A model generated the notes under the pieces. That model made no database searches. It was not told where the DNA came from and was given only the letters and a program-made list of their open reading frames with translations. Positions 1 to 12,188 of a stretch of 64,000 nt of DNA are shown here, piece after piece. The DNA lies in contig JBANDB010000002.1 in assembly GCA_037576215.1 (NCBI GenBank), positions 558,001 through 622,000 on the forward strand, in the 5' to 3' direction. Made by a program: the position numbers and the translations under genes. The stretch comes from Armillaria gallica. Its lineage: Eukaryota; Basidiomycota; Agaricomycetes; Agaricales; Physalacriaceae. The stretch's first letter is position 1. The number at the start of each line of letters is the position of its first letter.

Positions 1-495
1 GTATGTAAGAGAATGAAAGGAGGTGAATTGAGTAGGGAAGGCTATACAAAATGCAATGATGGGGAAGAAGGAAGAAGGTGTTTATGTGTATATACAGTAT
101 ATATAGGAGAAATGTGACACCACAATGCCTACAGCTACAAGCAAGATGCCTCCAGTGAGATATACATCTGTCATTGATTGTGCTGCAGGATCAGTATGTT
201 GGATTGGGATCTGTGGTCAGTATGCATCATTGTGTGTTGTAGGCATGGCTTACAAGAGTCCATACTATACATGCATTACCTACCCTTATACAGTTATGCT
301 ACAGTACTATAATAAACAAACATTGGGTCTCACTGACACAGTCACATCCCTGCAAGGTATGGCTTCTCAGCAGCCTCAGGTGGCACCAGTGTTAATACTG
401 TGAGGTTTACTATAGTTATGCTGTAGCACCTGGATGTGTATACAAGGAGACCATTTGGAACTTAGTTGGTATTGCACACTAATTTATTTCCTAAC
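1..495. other. CpG-free AT-rich flank, no gene recognised
   Basis: No convincing gene. The longest open frame (125-403, +) has no recognisable domain and no splice context. The stretch contains no CpG dinucleotide at all, in line with the following kilobase, which points to old, heavily deaminated repeat-type DNA. Confidence 0.5.
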
Positions 496-503
496 ATGAG
501 CCT

Positions 504-866
504 TAGGGATGTGCATTATATCATGGTGGATATGTATGGTGGATATGGATACAGGTCCATACCATAAGCACTTTTGATAACCCAAAATATAGCTATATTC
601 ATACAGTTGAAGTATAGTTGTTGAGGGAATGGTGAGGGACTGTTTAATGTTATCAAGGTCAGTAATTATAATTTCAATGAAGCAAATTACACTTAAATTT
701 TGATGTCAGTCATTCACTGTCACTGTGAAACTATCCATATACAGACAATGGTACAGACATGGTATGGATTTGGCATCAGCTGTACCATACTGTAGGCAAG
801 ATTTTTTGTACAGTCTATGGTCATATTGTTACAGTTGTATCTGTAATGGTACAGTGCACATCTCTA
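504..866. mobile_element. hAT-like MITE with 8-bp target-site duplication
   Basis: A 363-bp element starts TAGGGATGTGCA and ends with the imperfect inverse TGCACATCTCTA. It is flanked by a perfect 8-bp direct repeat ATGAGCCT at 496-503 and 867-874. An 8-bp duplication and TAGRGATGTGCA-type ends are typical of hAT elements. It has no transposase frame, so it is non-autonomous. Internally it is rich in GGTATGG/GGATATGG and TACAGT motifs in both orientations, as in subterminal repeats of hAT MITEs. It contains no CpG. Confidence 0.8.
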
Positions 867-874
867 ATGAGCCT

Positions 875-2299
875 TACCCTGTAACATGACCACTTTAACA
901 TAGGACTTAGCAGTATTCAAACTTTAAATTTCACACTATTCATACAGTTGTTGACCTGTTATCAAATATATTATGATGTAAAGGCATTGAAGCCCTACTT
1001 TGAATCCAAAATATGTACAGATAGAGGCATATTTAAAGAATGCTCTGAGCTCTGAGTCTGATGCAGATGTAGGAGCAAAAAGATGTAATTCAAGAGCAAT
1101 ATTATAGCATCTATATCTGGCATCTATGAGACTAATAACTGACACTCCCAAGTAATAAGCCGGGTTTGGGGCAGGCCCCAACAAGCCAAAGTCCTGTGTC
1201 ATAGTCAGGTTGCCAGGACCTGAGGTACGAGGGTCTGGCAATTGTGATGAAGACATGGGGCATAGGCTTGTATTATGAAAGGAGAAAGAAAGCTGCCATT
1301 AGTCAGAAGCAGTGGTTGAAAGAAGGAAACAACATCAGCTTGATCAAGGTTTATTTTTGTAAAGACTTGCCAGGCCAGAGTCTACCTTTGTTGAGCACTC
1401 AAGTGCTCAATGGAAAGTAGCTCCCTCATTATTTTGGAGATGAACGTGTATGCGCTTTCCTGGGGCCGGTTACATGATCTTCACAGCCCAACTAGGTGTG
1501 TCTCCTAAGGATATGTGTTGGCATCCACTGTCATACTATAGACACTGTAATCAAAGTCCATTGAATTCCAACTGCATATATGTGAGGTTTGTTCCGCCAT
1601 CCCAAGGGTTCTGGGTTCAATTAGATGGTATTCTGGTCACTTTTCAATGAAGAAAATATAAAGCAACAAAAGCAAAACCAAGAACGAAAGGCACAAAGAC
1701 CACACTGAAGAGGCAATTTTCAAAGACCTTGAACCAGTACCAAGTCACCAGCAGACAATAGATTTCATGAACATGGAGAAGCATGCTGTGTTCTGGAGAG
1801 ATAGGAATGAACATCAGCCATCATAGCAAGGAGATGCCTGCAAGGATAAAAGTTTGAGCCATCCAAAATTAGTTGAGCAGTGCTGATTTTCTCACACTTC
1901 AAAGAGTAGTGGCCAAATTTCCAGATGAGATGAAAGGAACCATTGTCAGCTAGGAGCAGTGGATTAAATGATGCATTGAGCACCATGTCGGTTTGATTCA
2001 AGGACTTAGAGGACTTGAAGATTGCTCGGCATGCATGGGCCATAGTTGATATTTTCTTGATTTGGACATGAGCACTATTTTGTTTGTGATTCCTGTGTTT
2101 CAGTGGCTCATATCATTTTGATCGCATGGCTGTTGTGGAGTAGAGGTAGAAGACAATGAGAAACGCTATGCTTTATTATGAGTGTAGGCTAAATCTGGGG
2201 AGGGATTGAAAAATATGCTGAAAACAGTGTGAGCATACTTTGCAAAAGTTCATATAATACCAACATTGCCTGTCTAGACTCTAGAGTAGAAGCCATGTC
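875..2299. repeat. CpG-depleted spacer with a decayed copy of array spacer U1
   Basis: No gene recognised. Bases about 1262-1570 align by eye with 28610-28935 in the array: the AGAAGCAGT(G/C)GTTGAAAGAAGG block, the blocks around GTGTATG, and GATCTTCACAGCCCAAC. CpG sites of the array copy appear here as TpG or CpA. The rest (875-1250, 1580-2300) shows only short open frames without recognisable domains. Confidence 0.55.
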
Positions 2300-3355
2300 A
2301 CATCAAAATCTGTGTGAGCAGCTCATGAGGGCGATGAAGAAGATGTGGTAGGATGCAGGAAACCTAGTGAAAATCCTCAGATTGCAATGCTTGCAGGTCA
2401 CTGGAACCATCTCAGTATAACAGGACATGTGCCTTGCTATCGTCATTGCAGTGAGAGAACAGCAGAAGAGATGAGGGGTGGACATGCATCACACAGGCAA
2501 GGGGAGACTACTCTGTGATGTTCACTGGAAAGTGCCTATCTGGTCCTGGCCAGGTCCAAGACTGTTTCCAGGCAAAATTCATAGTAGTTCATTGCTTGGA
2601 TCTGAACAGATCGACCATCACTGTCGAAGAAGACATTGTCCACACATTATCCAAGGCAGGTGGCCTTCCTGAAGATAGCTTCAAGGTGAATTTTATTACA
2701 GCTCTCCACACATCATAGATCCACTTAAAAATTTATCAGACGGCAACTGTTGATGGCGCCGGAAAAGCCAGGATCAATGAGAGCAATGAGCAGGATGCTG
2801 AAAGGACCTCTGTGGAAAGCAAGAGGGCCGAGAAGACCCAGGACAATGATCACACTGGCCGTGGGCAATGGCTAGTGAGGCCAACAAAGATAGCTATGGT
2901 TTTATCAGTTCCTTGCAACAACAATAATGGTGCTGACCAACTATTGATAGTCCCCTAGGACCAGGAGCACCAGGCAAGAACAGCCATGAAGCATCTTATT
3001 GTACTAATTAGATGCTAGGTTCATTGGGGGGGGGGGGGGGGTTTATCCAGCTAATAGTAGACCACAAGGACCTACTTTGAAGGAAATCCTAGTATGAATA
3101 TCTGTGTCAGACATACCCATGGCAAGCAAGTGGAGAAATAGATCAACACATTCAGCCGTACAAGCACCAAGAAATCATTTGTTACAAACTAAGAAAGAGC
3201 AGTCAGTCTCAACATTTGATATGAGGTGAAGAAAGACGTACTTTACTATAGTTTACCAGATGTCTGAAAACAAACAGAGGCTTATATCTTCATCCAATGG
3301 TCGCAAAATAACAAACACCCACTTGTTAGCTTCCAACATAAATTTGCCTTGCAAC
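2300..3355. repeat. CpG-depleted copy of array segment U2
   Basis: This stretch aligns by eye with about 23640-24430: GGACATGCATCACACAGGCAAGG here against GGACATATGTCGCACAGGTAAGG there, then CTCCTGGCCAGGTCCA and AAGAGGGCCGAGAAGACCC against AAGAGGGACGAGAGGACCC. It leads into F2 copy 1 exactly as the array segment leads into F2 copy 3. A run of 16 G residues lies at 3026-3041. No intact reading frame is evident. Confidence 0.6.
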
Positions 3356-4140
3356 ATGGAGGACAAGAAGTACTAGGATCCAAGATATGTGACTGAACCT
3401 ACATGCTAGTGAGTGAGATTGCATAAACGAAGGGGTTGCTGCTGATTGCCGCATCGCAGATCAACCTCTGGCTTTGAAAATATAACAAATTTTAGGGATA
3501 GGACTACAGAAAACCCACTGAATGAGAGGGAAGGACTGTTTGTCTGTGAGGGTGTGGTTTTGATGAGTATATCAAACTTGATTACAAATTTTTAAGAACT
3601 CACTGATGGCAGAGCAATCATGCTGCCATCAGCAATTGGGTTATGGCCTGAAGGAACAATGTTGCTGTCGTACTGAGCTGCGGGCCACCTATCCACCCAT
3701 CTGATTCACATTGCCATGTGTTTTCATTCCTGAATGATGAGCTATATACTCCTGGCAAGGTCCCAGACAATGCACCAATAGTTGATGCTCATGAATATGA
3801 TAGGTCGCTCTTGTTAACCCTTCTTGGAAAGCCATGCTATGATGATAGAAAAGCCTCTGAGAAGTGGAAGATACTCTGGTGTCTCGTGCAGCATAATCTG
3901 TACACTGAACCTGATGACTGGGAGGATTTCCTGCACAGCAAGAGGGACAAGATGGCCCAGAACCATCATGCCAGGCACGATGAACCAACCAACATGATAT
4001 ACAACAATACAGCATCAGTCAGCCCATCGGGGTTGATGACGACAATGCCAAGCCAGTTGTACCCTCTGCTTCAACCTCACCACTGTCATGGGGCACACCC
4101 AGCAACCTCTCCAATGTTGTGGCCTCCATTTCTCACCTAG
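3356..4140 (+). pseudogene. F2 family copy 1 (unknown protein), CpG-decayed
   Basis: Degenerate copy of the two-exon F2 family. The ancestral start is at 3356, but the frame runs only MEDKKY before TAG. The exon-2 part is still open from 3718 to 4140 and contains the family landmarks FSFLNDE, LLTLLGKP, DDRKASE, KILWCLV and DDWEDFL. Relative to the copies at 17, 25 and 61 kb most differences are CpG to TpG or CpA, as in GTACCGAGCCGC to GTACTGAGCTGC around 3670. Exon 1 is broken, so it is a pseudogene although a 140-codon frame survives. Function of the family is unknown to me. F3 follows it, but no 7TM copy lies downstream. Confidence 0.7.
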
Positions 4141-4299
4141 ATGCTGTATATCCTGGCATGCTTGCTCCACGCTGATAGCATCCAAGGGATGTCAATATAT
4201 TCCATCTATGAACAGCAGGGCAAGATTTGGTGAGCAATGTCCAGCAATGAGATGGATTTTGTAGCTATTAGTTTATTCAGTTCCTTGTCATAATGATAA

Positions 4300-5090
4300 T
4301 GGTGCCATGCCTACCTTTTGATAAGACCACGAGCAAGCAAGAAAGTCTCAATTCATCGGTGAGTATCGGGACCTCACTCCAAGAGCAGCATTTTCCATCA
4401 TTGGCAGCGGTGGACCTCATAGGTAACACTTGTTAAGGATATTCTTGACGCAGTAGGAATTGCTGGTTGTAATGTCCATTGTCATGGTAGGAAGAAGAGA
4501 GGGTGACCATATGACATCACATCATGGCCTTCATTTCATCTCAACGTCCATGAATGATCCTTTCCCTCTTGACATTACTCTCTTTTTCTGCTGCACCACC
4601 CTTTCTAGTAGCTTAGACACTGTATATAATGTTGAGGAACAAGTAAAGGTGCGTTCACCGTTACATACCAGTGTCATTTCATTGTTGACTGGCAAGAGCA
4701 TCCTCCTTTCTTTAGATTTATTTCTTTTGCTTCTTCTCTGCTGGTCTTTTTTCATGCCAGCAAGAATTAAGGCCTTAAGAGTGTATTTATGCTGACTGGA
4801 CTCTGAAGATACTGTCATCGAATTGCTGATTCGCGACTGAGTGTGTCATTTGTCCATGTCCCTTATCCTATCTAAAAGCTTTCTCCAGGTCTTGACTCTG
4901 TGGACTCAATGATAGCCATAAAGGTGTCAATGAGCCATTCTGGATCTTCAAGCTCGGTACATACAAATCACAGACTAAGATAAATCAGTGCCTCTCTCAC
5001 AGTGCCGATATATACGCTCGTAATCACCTCTGCAATGTGATTGACCAAAAGAGCAAAGTCCGAGCAATGAACAGTTGACCATCACTGAGA
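4300..5090. repeat. F3 cassette copy 1, CpG-depleted
   Basis: Begins with ATGGTGCCATGCCTACCTTTTGATA, matching the opening of the F3 cassettes at 17850, 25330 and 62355. It continues with AGGTAACACTTGTTAAGGATATTCTTGACGCAG, the block with CTCTTTTTCTGCTGCACCACC, and TCTCCAGGTCTTGACTC. It holds the usual order of F3 landmarks but with CpG lost. Coding status is uncertain. I see no frame conserved through the cassette. Confidence 0.6.
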
Positions 5091-5096
5091 GGCATA

Positions 5097-7264
5097 TAGA
5101 ATTTTGCATTTAACCCTTGCACGCTTACATTCCCTTGTGAGTTTCCATTTGCATTTGCATTTGCGTTCAATCAAATGCATTTGCATTTCTGAGTGTGACA
5201 TCATTTGCGTGTGTGACACGATCAACTCTCTTTCATTTTGGATGCCTTTCCTGAGTCTGAAAGTATACTACATCTGTGTATTCATGTAAGAAATCTACCT
5301 CACGAGGGTCTAAAACCTGAACACAGAGCACGATCAGCATATATTAGCCAGAGTACGAGTAGGTCAAAGATGCAACATAGAGGTAAAAATCAAAGGTTAA
5401 GCGAGAAAAGAGCTAAAAACAGCACATACGTAGCTGCCCACAAACTATATGTAAACATAGCTAAAGAAATGATGCAATAATAACTCCATAGAAATTCACA
5501 TCCCTTACAATTCACTATTTTGTGCACGTTTTGAGACCATGCTGCTAGCGCATGCTATCGATGTCATTCAATATGCAATTTACTGCCTTGTTTATTCAAA
5601 TTAGGCTCAAAATCATTCCATGGTGGGAGCCCTCATCTTGATGTTTCACCACAAAACTTTCCATGGGTATCTTCATGAGTTGGAATGATATTTCTTTAAT
5701 GCTCTCGCACTAATGTGTTTGCCAGAAAAACTCAGGCATAAAATCGCCTCCTGGCTTCTGGTAACCGACTCTGAATCTGAGGACATTGACAGAAAATTTT
5801 GCAAGGAGAACCAGTCTACTGCTCCTGGCCCAATGGATGCTAGTCAGAACTTCCAGGAAATAAAATGAACATAGTGGGACTGAAATTTTACAGATAGGGC
5901 TGGAATATGATAAAGAGGAGTTAGCAAAATGGCACAGAACCAAGCTAGAGAAGGAAGAGGTGAAGAACAAATGCAAAGGCAAACACACCCAAGACCTACA
6001 TTGCTAAGAAAGGGCACGAGAAAGCGGTGGGCTGCATCCAAAATACCAGCAGAATTGGTTGAGCTAAGACCCACCAATGATAGTGAGGAATATCAGCCAC
6101 CAGCTAAGTGTACCTGTCGCAAATTGAGGGATGGCAATTCTAACTCAGCAGATGATAGTCTATAGAAAGTCAGTATGCCAATATGTACTAGTCTATTGTT
6201 TAATGCAGGGGGGTTTACTTGCAACCATGTTATTACAAAGCATGACATAATTCGATTGCCATCTATCGGCACTGCGCCAAACCAAAACACATTTGAGGAT
6301 ACCAGCGGCAAGTTTAGAGTGCCGATTTCAAGCTGGTCAGCACGTCTGTACAGAAAATAATGCATGTACAACATTTCCCTTCATAATGAATTCATTTTAT
6401 GCAATAAGAGACTCTATATCGTGAATTTATAGCATCATGTAGCCTTCAAATGCGTCTCAAGACCATGAATAAATCAGCTATGCGCTGCTGGCTTTCCATC
6501 AAATTAGTAATAACTGGGTTGCAAGGCAGATGGCCCGATTAAGCAACAGACTACATACAGACTGACTCCCTTCCATCAATAGGTCTGTATCATTGTCTGT
6601 CTACGAGAGACTAAATATATACACAGATGAATCAAACGAGACAGTAACAGGTAGAAAGCTGGCAACACCAGAGTTGAACTCAATTTAAATTAATGTCAAA
6701 TGCAAACATGATAGGTCTGTCAAATTTGCGTTCATTTGCATTTACCTTGTAACGCATGTGTTAGATATTTTACCATTTGCATTCATGCTTAAACACTTGC
6801 GAGAAATGTCAGAACACATGCATTCACTTTCAAATGCATGCATAAATCAAGTCGACACATGTGTTTCTGATTGAAACACTTGCATTACCTCCATTGGTGC
6901 ATGCATTCACATAATTTGACTTGTGTGTGCGCTTCCACTGATTTTCTGATAGTATTGTGGTGCAAGCAGATCATCAGACCTTCTGAGGAGGCATCATAGG
7001 TAGGTAAATTATTGTTTATTATGTCTCAAATACTGAACTGGACACTGGAATCTATCCGAAACAGTGGTGAAAACTCTCAAGGATCAAAAAAGCATCAGAA
7101 GTAGTCTGGTGCATATATTTCCCTCACATTCATATGTACCAACATGCATTGATGATGTCATAAACACATTGATAGGAAATGCAAATGATTACAAATGAGA
7201 CACAAATGAAACACAAATAAACGCAAGTGAATGCAAGCATGCAACTCAAAAACACAAAATTCTC
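5097..7264. mobile_element. Putative non-autonomous inverted-repeat DNA element
   Basis: The left end (AGAATTTTGCATTT, then TTGCACGCTTACATTC at about 5097-5136) is the imperfect inverse of the right end (GAATGCAAGCATGCAA, then AACACAAAATTCT at about 7219-7264). Clusters of ATTTGC/ATTTGCAT lie just inside the left end and around 6710-6790, and the reverse orientation GCAAAT lies at 7170-7200, like subterminal repeats. No transposase frame is seen; frames at 5929-6165 and 6093-6374 resemble nothing I know. I could not find a clean target duplication, so the family and exact ends are uncertain. Confidence 0.45.
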
Positions 7265-9250
7265 CTGGCCCATTGATGAGCCTCCAGGCTCTGTACACTC
7301 AGAATTTGCAGATTTTGCCTGCTAATTAACGCTACTGTCCCTTCAACAGACTTTCAGCAAACCAATGATTGCACACACACTGATACCACTTTTATCCTAT
7401 GGCAACCACTCCTCAAGTGCTTTGTTATCCATCTCATCTTGCCACACATCATAATTGCCATACTTCATCATGGCAAGGCACCTTCAATCGACAATCATCC
7501 CAATACAGAATTGACGCATCACTCAGAAGCACCTTATTGACATGCTCATTGATCACTTAATGAAAATGATGTGATTGATGTGAGTACCCTCCCAGCTATG
7601 GCAACTATAGACCATGTTTACTAAGGCTGTTACTTCGCCAAGGCCTCAAGAAAATGTTGCCCCATGCATACTCCTCAGCCCAATGACTATCACTCAAGTA
7701 ATCTGCAGCTAAACAGCACCTAATGATCCATGCATCGCTCAATGACCCCATACAGTTCGCATCCATACACAGCAACATTGACAAGTTGCTGTTACTTTAG
7801 AAGACGAAGTACCATATGTTTCCTCTGATTTTTACAAAGCCAAGGCCTTACAGCCTTACTAAGTCTCGCATATTTACTCTATTTATAAATTCGTACTTGT
7901 AGTATAAAAACTAGTTAGAAAACATAGTTCAAGGGCAGTTCATCTCTAGTTGACCCAGACTATGTCAATTATTGTCACACACTAGTCTATTGCCAGTAAA
8001 CCACATCTATTCACCATTCTACAGCAATATACCATTTACCCCAGCATATTCTCGATTGCACATTGACTCTTGAGCTCACCAGAGTTATTCCATGGTTTTT
8101 AACTGTGAAGAGTTCTTTGCTACACGCTCTTCGCTCTTAACACTATTGGTGCATGCTCATACTGTGCCAATATGTGATCACCATGCCATACCTCACCCCC
8201 GTTATCTTTTATAGGCCATCATCATTTCACTTTCACACCATTGGAGTTTTTACAGTTTCTCTTTCGCCACCATTATCGTCACCCACTTGGGTAGTCTCAG
8301 AGCAGACTTAGGATCAGTTCAGCAAGTTTTTGTATAGTATCAGTCCCTCAAGTGGACTTGAAGGTTAGTTTTGACATAGGATAGGATCATTTCAGTACCA
8401 GACCAGTTTTGACATCGACTCAGCACCCTTGCATCATATAGGACCAGTATCACTGCCAGTTTTCGTAGTTCCATGTTTTCTCTTGCCATTCCACCCTCAG
8501 TACCTCGTTCCACATTTATTTCGCCACTTGAAGTCCCCATGCTGTTTTCTCATCGCCTCACTCACTCATAGACTATTGCTGACTGTTTAGTCTATCCTCC
8601 ATCATTCTCCCCATTCAGATTACCATCCAGCGACATTTTCTAGTCTCACTGCATGTTTTCTCATATGGATTCATGGTATTCACGTCATACCCATTTTTGT
8701 TCCCTCTCACTTTGAGAGAACCCTACCAGCTTATAGCATTAGCATCTAGTACTCGACTACCAAGCAGTACTACTTCGCAGACTTAAAGTTGCAGTGTATT
8801 CTTGCATATAGAGGAATTGTTCTACTGCACAGAGGTGCCCCGAACCACTCGCACACACGATCACCTTGATTGCCATGCCACTACGTTAATTAACCAAGCT
8901 CATTCCAAGTTGGTGTTGCTGTTGCCACAGAAGTCTTAGGCCCATCACCGTCACTGAGGTGACTTCAATCATCCTGGTGCATCATTTGTCCCATCATTCT
9001 TTGAAGCCAGTTACGAGTCTGAGGTAATGAGGATTCATCCTTTTCTGAGTGATTTCATGGGTAGGACCCTGAGCATTCTTAAGTTATACCTTAGAATTCA
9101 ACAAGGACAAACATTGGCCTTTTATAGCAACAGCTTCACTTCTGCCTTCGACATCAACCATTACCATGCCAAATCATGTGTCTGCTCGCTGAACAGCCTT
9201 CTCATGGGCATGAAAAGGTATGTATTTATTATTTAGGTCCTTACTGATAT
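7265..9250. other. CpG-poor region without recognisable gene
   Basis: About 2 kb of AT-rich, CpG-poor sequence. Short frames (8340-8540 minus, 9027-9236 plus) have no recognisable domain or splice-consistent continuation. I see no tandem repeat, terminal inverted repeat or RNA gene. Probably decayed repeat DNA. Confidence 0.4.
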
Positions 9251-10200
9251 CTTTAGATACTTTTTGTGCATCCGGCAGCCCCAAGAGCCCTGGATTGCAT
9301 GTATCCTGCCCCCAGTGCCCACATAAGCCCTTGGTGGAGGCAGCACTGCTGTTTTTCCATCCACCACAGCTACAACGACACCAGTAGGTCTCACAACAAT
9401 GACGACCCATGCAGACCAACATCACACCCTCGAATTCACCCCCATCCCCCATCCCCTTCAGAACCTCCTGCATTGACATCAGTGAGAACTGCCTCTACAG
9501 ACGACATTGGCACACCACAACAGTGTGTAATCTGTCCAGACAGTCAACATCGGCCACCATCTTGGCGTGGGAGGAGCTATTGAAGATGGAACTAGCCACA
9601 ATGATGATGACCAACATGATGATAGTGCCAGTGGGGACAGTTGTGTTCTGATGCAGGGCTCTGAGAGTATCTGGAGGAAGGATTCTGGAGAAAGAGGATG
9701 GAGATGGAGAACGCTGGAAGGCGGGCGATGTCGAGGAAGAGGGCGGGACAAAGATGAGGTCGCCAACAGCCAACAACGACATGACAGCCACATCCTTCCA
9801 GACATTGAAGGAGGACCCCTGGGCATCATGAACCTCTCAAGAATCATGACTGTATGACAATTGCCACCAGCACCACTGCTTACCCCACCAATATCCAACA
9901 TCGGCCTGCCCCAGTCCACCCATGACCCAAGCAACCCAGCCATTCCAGAGTCATGTATCTCCCATTCTTTTGGTTGAGAAACATGACTCCGATATACACC
10001 AAGCCCCCCCCGATGCTCTGGTCATTGTGGGTCACTACCCAATTCCCATCCCTGCCCCTTCTGCCCCATCTCCGTTCCTACGGCTTAGCAACGGCCACCA
10101 GGATCCCACCACCCCCGTTTTTGACATCGGGGGATTCAGTGGTGAGGTCCATTTCCCCCTCTGACACCTCCATCGCCCTGAAAAAGGCTCCGACCTCCCC
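9251..10200. other. Compositionally distinct, decayed proline/serine-rich coding relic
   Basis: Base composition changes to C-rich on the plus strand with many CCA/CCC/CCT triplets. Overlapping frames give Pro/Ser-rich peptides (plus 9266-9583 and 9953-10414, minus 9479-9943), none long or domain-bearing. Stops break every frame. It may be the relic of a low-complexity coding region whose CpG have been lost, but no family can be assigned. Confidence 0.3.
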
Positions 10201-11339
10201 AAATTTTTATTTATTTCAGAAATGTTATATTTTCACATACAGATGCAATACACATTTCATTATGTCAAGGGCCAGTGGTGCAGTAGTTAAGGGTGTTACT
10301 TCTGGAAGTTGTGCATGGATTCCGGACTCGTATCTGCCGTGCTCGCATCGGCCCTCTTGGCTAAGTATTGACTCATTTCTCCATGTCTCAACACAGCATC
10401 TCCTGTTCGAATGAGTCGACGTACTGACAAATAAATCGACAGTAGACACCATGTAGACCACAATTACAGCCTCATAATGCCTTCGTTATTCTCGCCAGCT
10501 GTGTGGGCGCAATCTAACGAACCTGATATCAAGTGGAATACACTGTTGAAGGTGTGTCAGTAAGATTAGCGTCCCTGCAAGTAGTGCTGATATGTCGTTT
10601 AAGATTTTGTATATCATAGGCTCCATATATGCGTTCCCCAGTACGAGCCGGAAGACATGTGTGGCCCTGTGCCGCCTTCATAATGATGTTTTATATGGCT
10701 TCGAACTTAAATAAACAGTGGCCCAAGTTGGATGGGGGTATGTATGTTGATTCTATTCTAGCCCGTCGTACTAATAGCGTAACCAGAAGGAAATTAAGAA
10801 TATTTTCCTTCAAGCGTTGATTGGGTCAGTCGCCTCATAGATTATCTCTGTATGAGAACTAATTTGTCCTGTCAGATTGGTAAATGTTTGACTTGCGGGG
10901 GATAACTGTTCTTATGTCCGTTGGTATATCGTCTTGCTGTTATGTGCTGCATCGAATTTCATGCGTAATATTCATATCCTTAGCTAAAATGTAAGATCCA
11001 GGAGACACCATGGCTTGCATCGTCTTGGTGGTCTGAGGCGCCATCCCAATCTCGGATTCACTTGGATCACCAATCACCATCCTTGTATGCCGACCGTTGA
11101 CGGGAGCTTAGTGTCATCATCGAACTCTCGCTGGCATTCTCCATCTGCATCGTTTTTTTTGTTGACTAGCTGACTTTGAAATAGCATTTGAGATAAAACA
11201 ATCCCGCATCATATTTTCAGCCGGGGACTCTCTTTTTGTACTCGTCTCCATCAACCTGTCTTTATCCTTTTTGCCTCTCCGTATCTGCTTACACCCGGCC
11301 CCCGCCCTTCTCAAATTTCCGTTTCATATGGACACGTTT
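10201..11339. other. CpG-containing unique region; weak tRNA-like motif at about 10265-10335
   Basis: CpG frequency returns to normal from about 10,310 onward. The stretch GCCAGTGGTGCAGTAGTTAA at about 10269 resembles a tRNA/SINE A box, and GGATTCCGGACTC about 50 nt later loosely resembles a B box, so a SINE relic is possible but weak. Remaining sequence has only short frames and no recognisable gene. Confidence 0.3.
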
Positions 11340-11535
11340 AACCTAACCCATGGATATTTTAAAGGACAAGGCCTTTGTTGCTCCTCTTCTTACAGGCCTT
11401 ACGGATCTGCTTAGGCTAGCCAAGATGGTACAGCAGTATTCTTTTAACTACACCTAACGATTATTGATCGCGCCTTTGCTTCTAGTTCAAACTCTACGAG
11501 CCCACTTTATCAATCTCTCCATGCTGATAGATATA

Positions 11536-12188
11536 CAGTCGCGGACAATCAAAGTCAACCAATGCCATATTAGGTGAACTAGAAATATTAGGCAAAAACT
11601 GATTTCAGAATCAGAATCAGCTCGACGAGATATGTCGAAAAATGGTACTCCGAAGTTTTTCCCACGACAAAAGGGGTTCTGCCAAATTTTTCGTCATTTT
11701 GAACGGTCTTTCAATGACTTTTGAGTGCCATATTCAGCTTGATTTGGAGTATAGTTACCGGAGATCAGCACAGTTTATATTCTGAATTACTGGATTGTGG
11801 TTGAAATGATCTCCAGGGCGTTTTTTTGGCACTTTTTGAGCCAAATTTACGTGGGACCTGAACATTTTAACCTAAAGTTCGGCACCAATTTCCAAGGGAA
11901 CGGCTCGTCAAAAATGTGTCAAACTTTGTGACTAGATAGTACTTTTCAAAAGGAACCGATTGCGCACTATCCGAAAACCGTGGGAATAGATTAAGGGGTT
12001 CTGCCAATATTTTGCCCCTTCGGCAATACAAAATACCCATTTCCGGACGATCGGCTCGTCCAAATGCAATGATTTTGGTATCATTCGAACCTCTTTGAGC
12101 TCCTGCTTCATTTCTGATATGTCACGCAGTCACTAAAAACACTTTTGTGACACCTCCCAAATTGGTGGCCTTTGATCGTCCGCGACTG
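11536..12188. mobile_element. Tc1/mariner-like MITE with TA target duplication
   Basis: A 653-bp element with terminal inverted repeats of about 28 bp: both ends begin CAGTCGCGGAC(A/G)ATCAAAG and continue to ACCAAT with three mismatches. TA dinucleotides flank it (11534-11535 and 12189-12190). The homologous position in duplication copy 2 (about 57745) has no insertion and reads straight through from GATGGATG to GGACCCATTC. There is no transposase frame, so it is non-autonomous. CAGT ends and TA flanks fit the Tc1/mariner superfamily. Confidence 0.88.

Noticed and set aside
3026..3041. Run of 16 G as a G-quadruplex or telomere-like signal
   Set aside because: A single homopolymer with no repeated TTAGGG-type units; most simply a microsatellite or assembly-sensitive run.
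7160..7250. CRISPR-like short repeats (CAAATGA/CACAAAT)
   Set aside because: Irregular spacing and length, no unique spacers, eukaryotic context; better explained as subterminal repeats of a DNA element.
9479..9943. 154-codon minus frame
   Set aside because: Low-complexity Pro/Ser/Leu translation in a compositionally biased stretch, with equally long frames on the other strand; no domain.
10265..10335. Possible tRNA gene or SINE head
   Set aside because: An A-box-like stretch is present but the B box is poor and no cloverleaf could be folded by eye; kept only as a remark.
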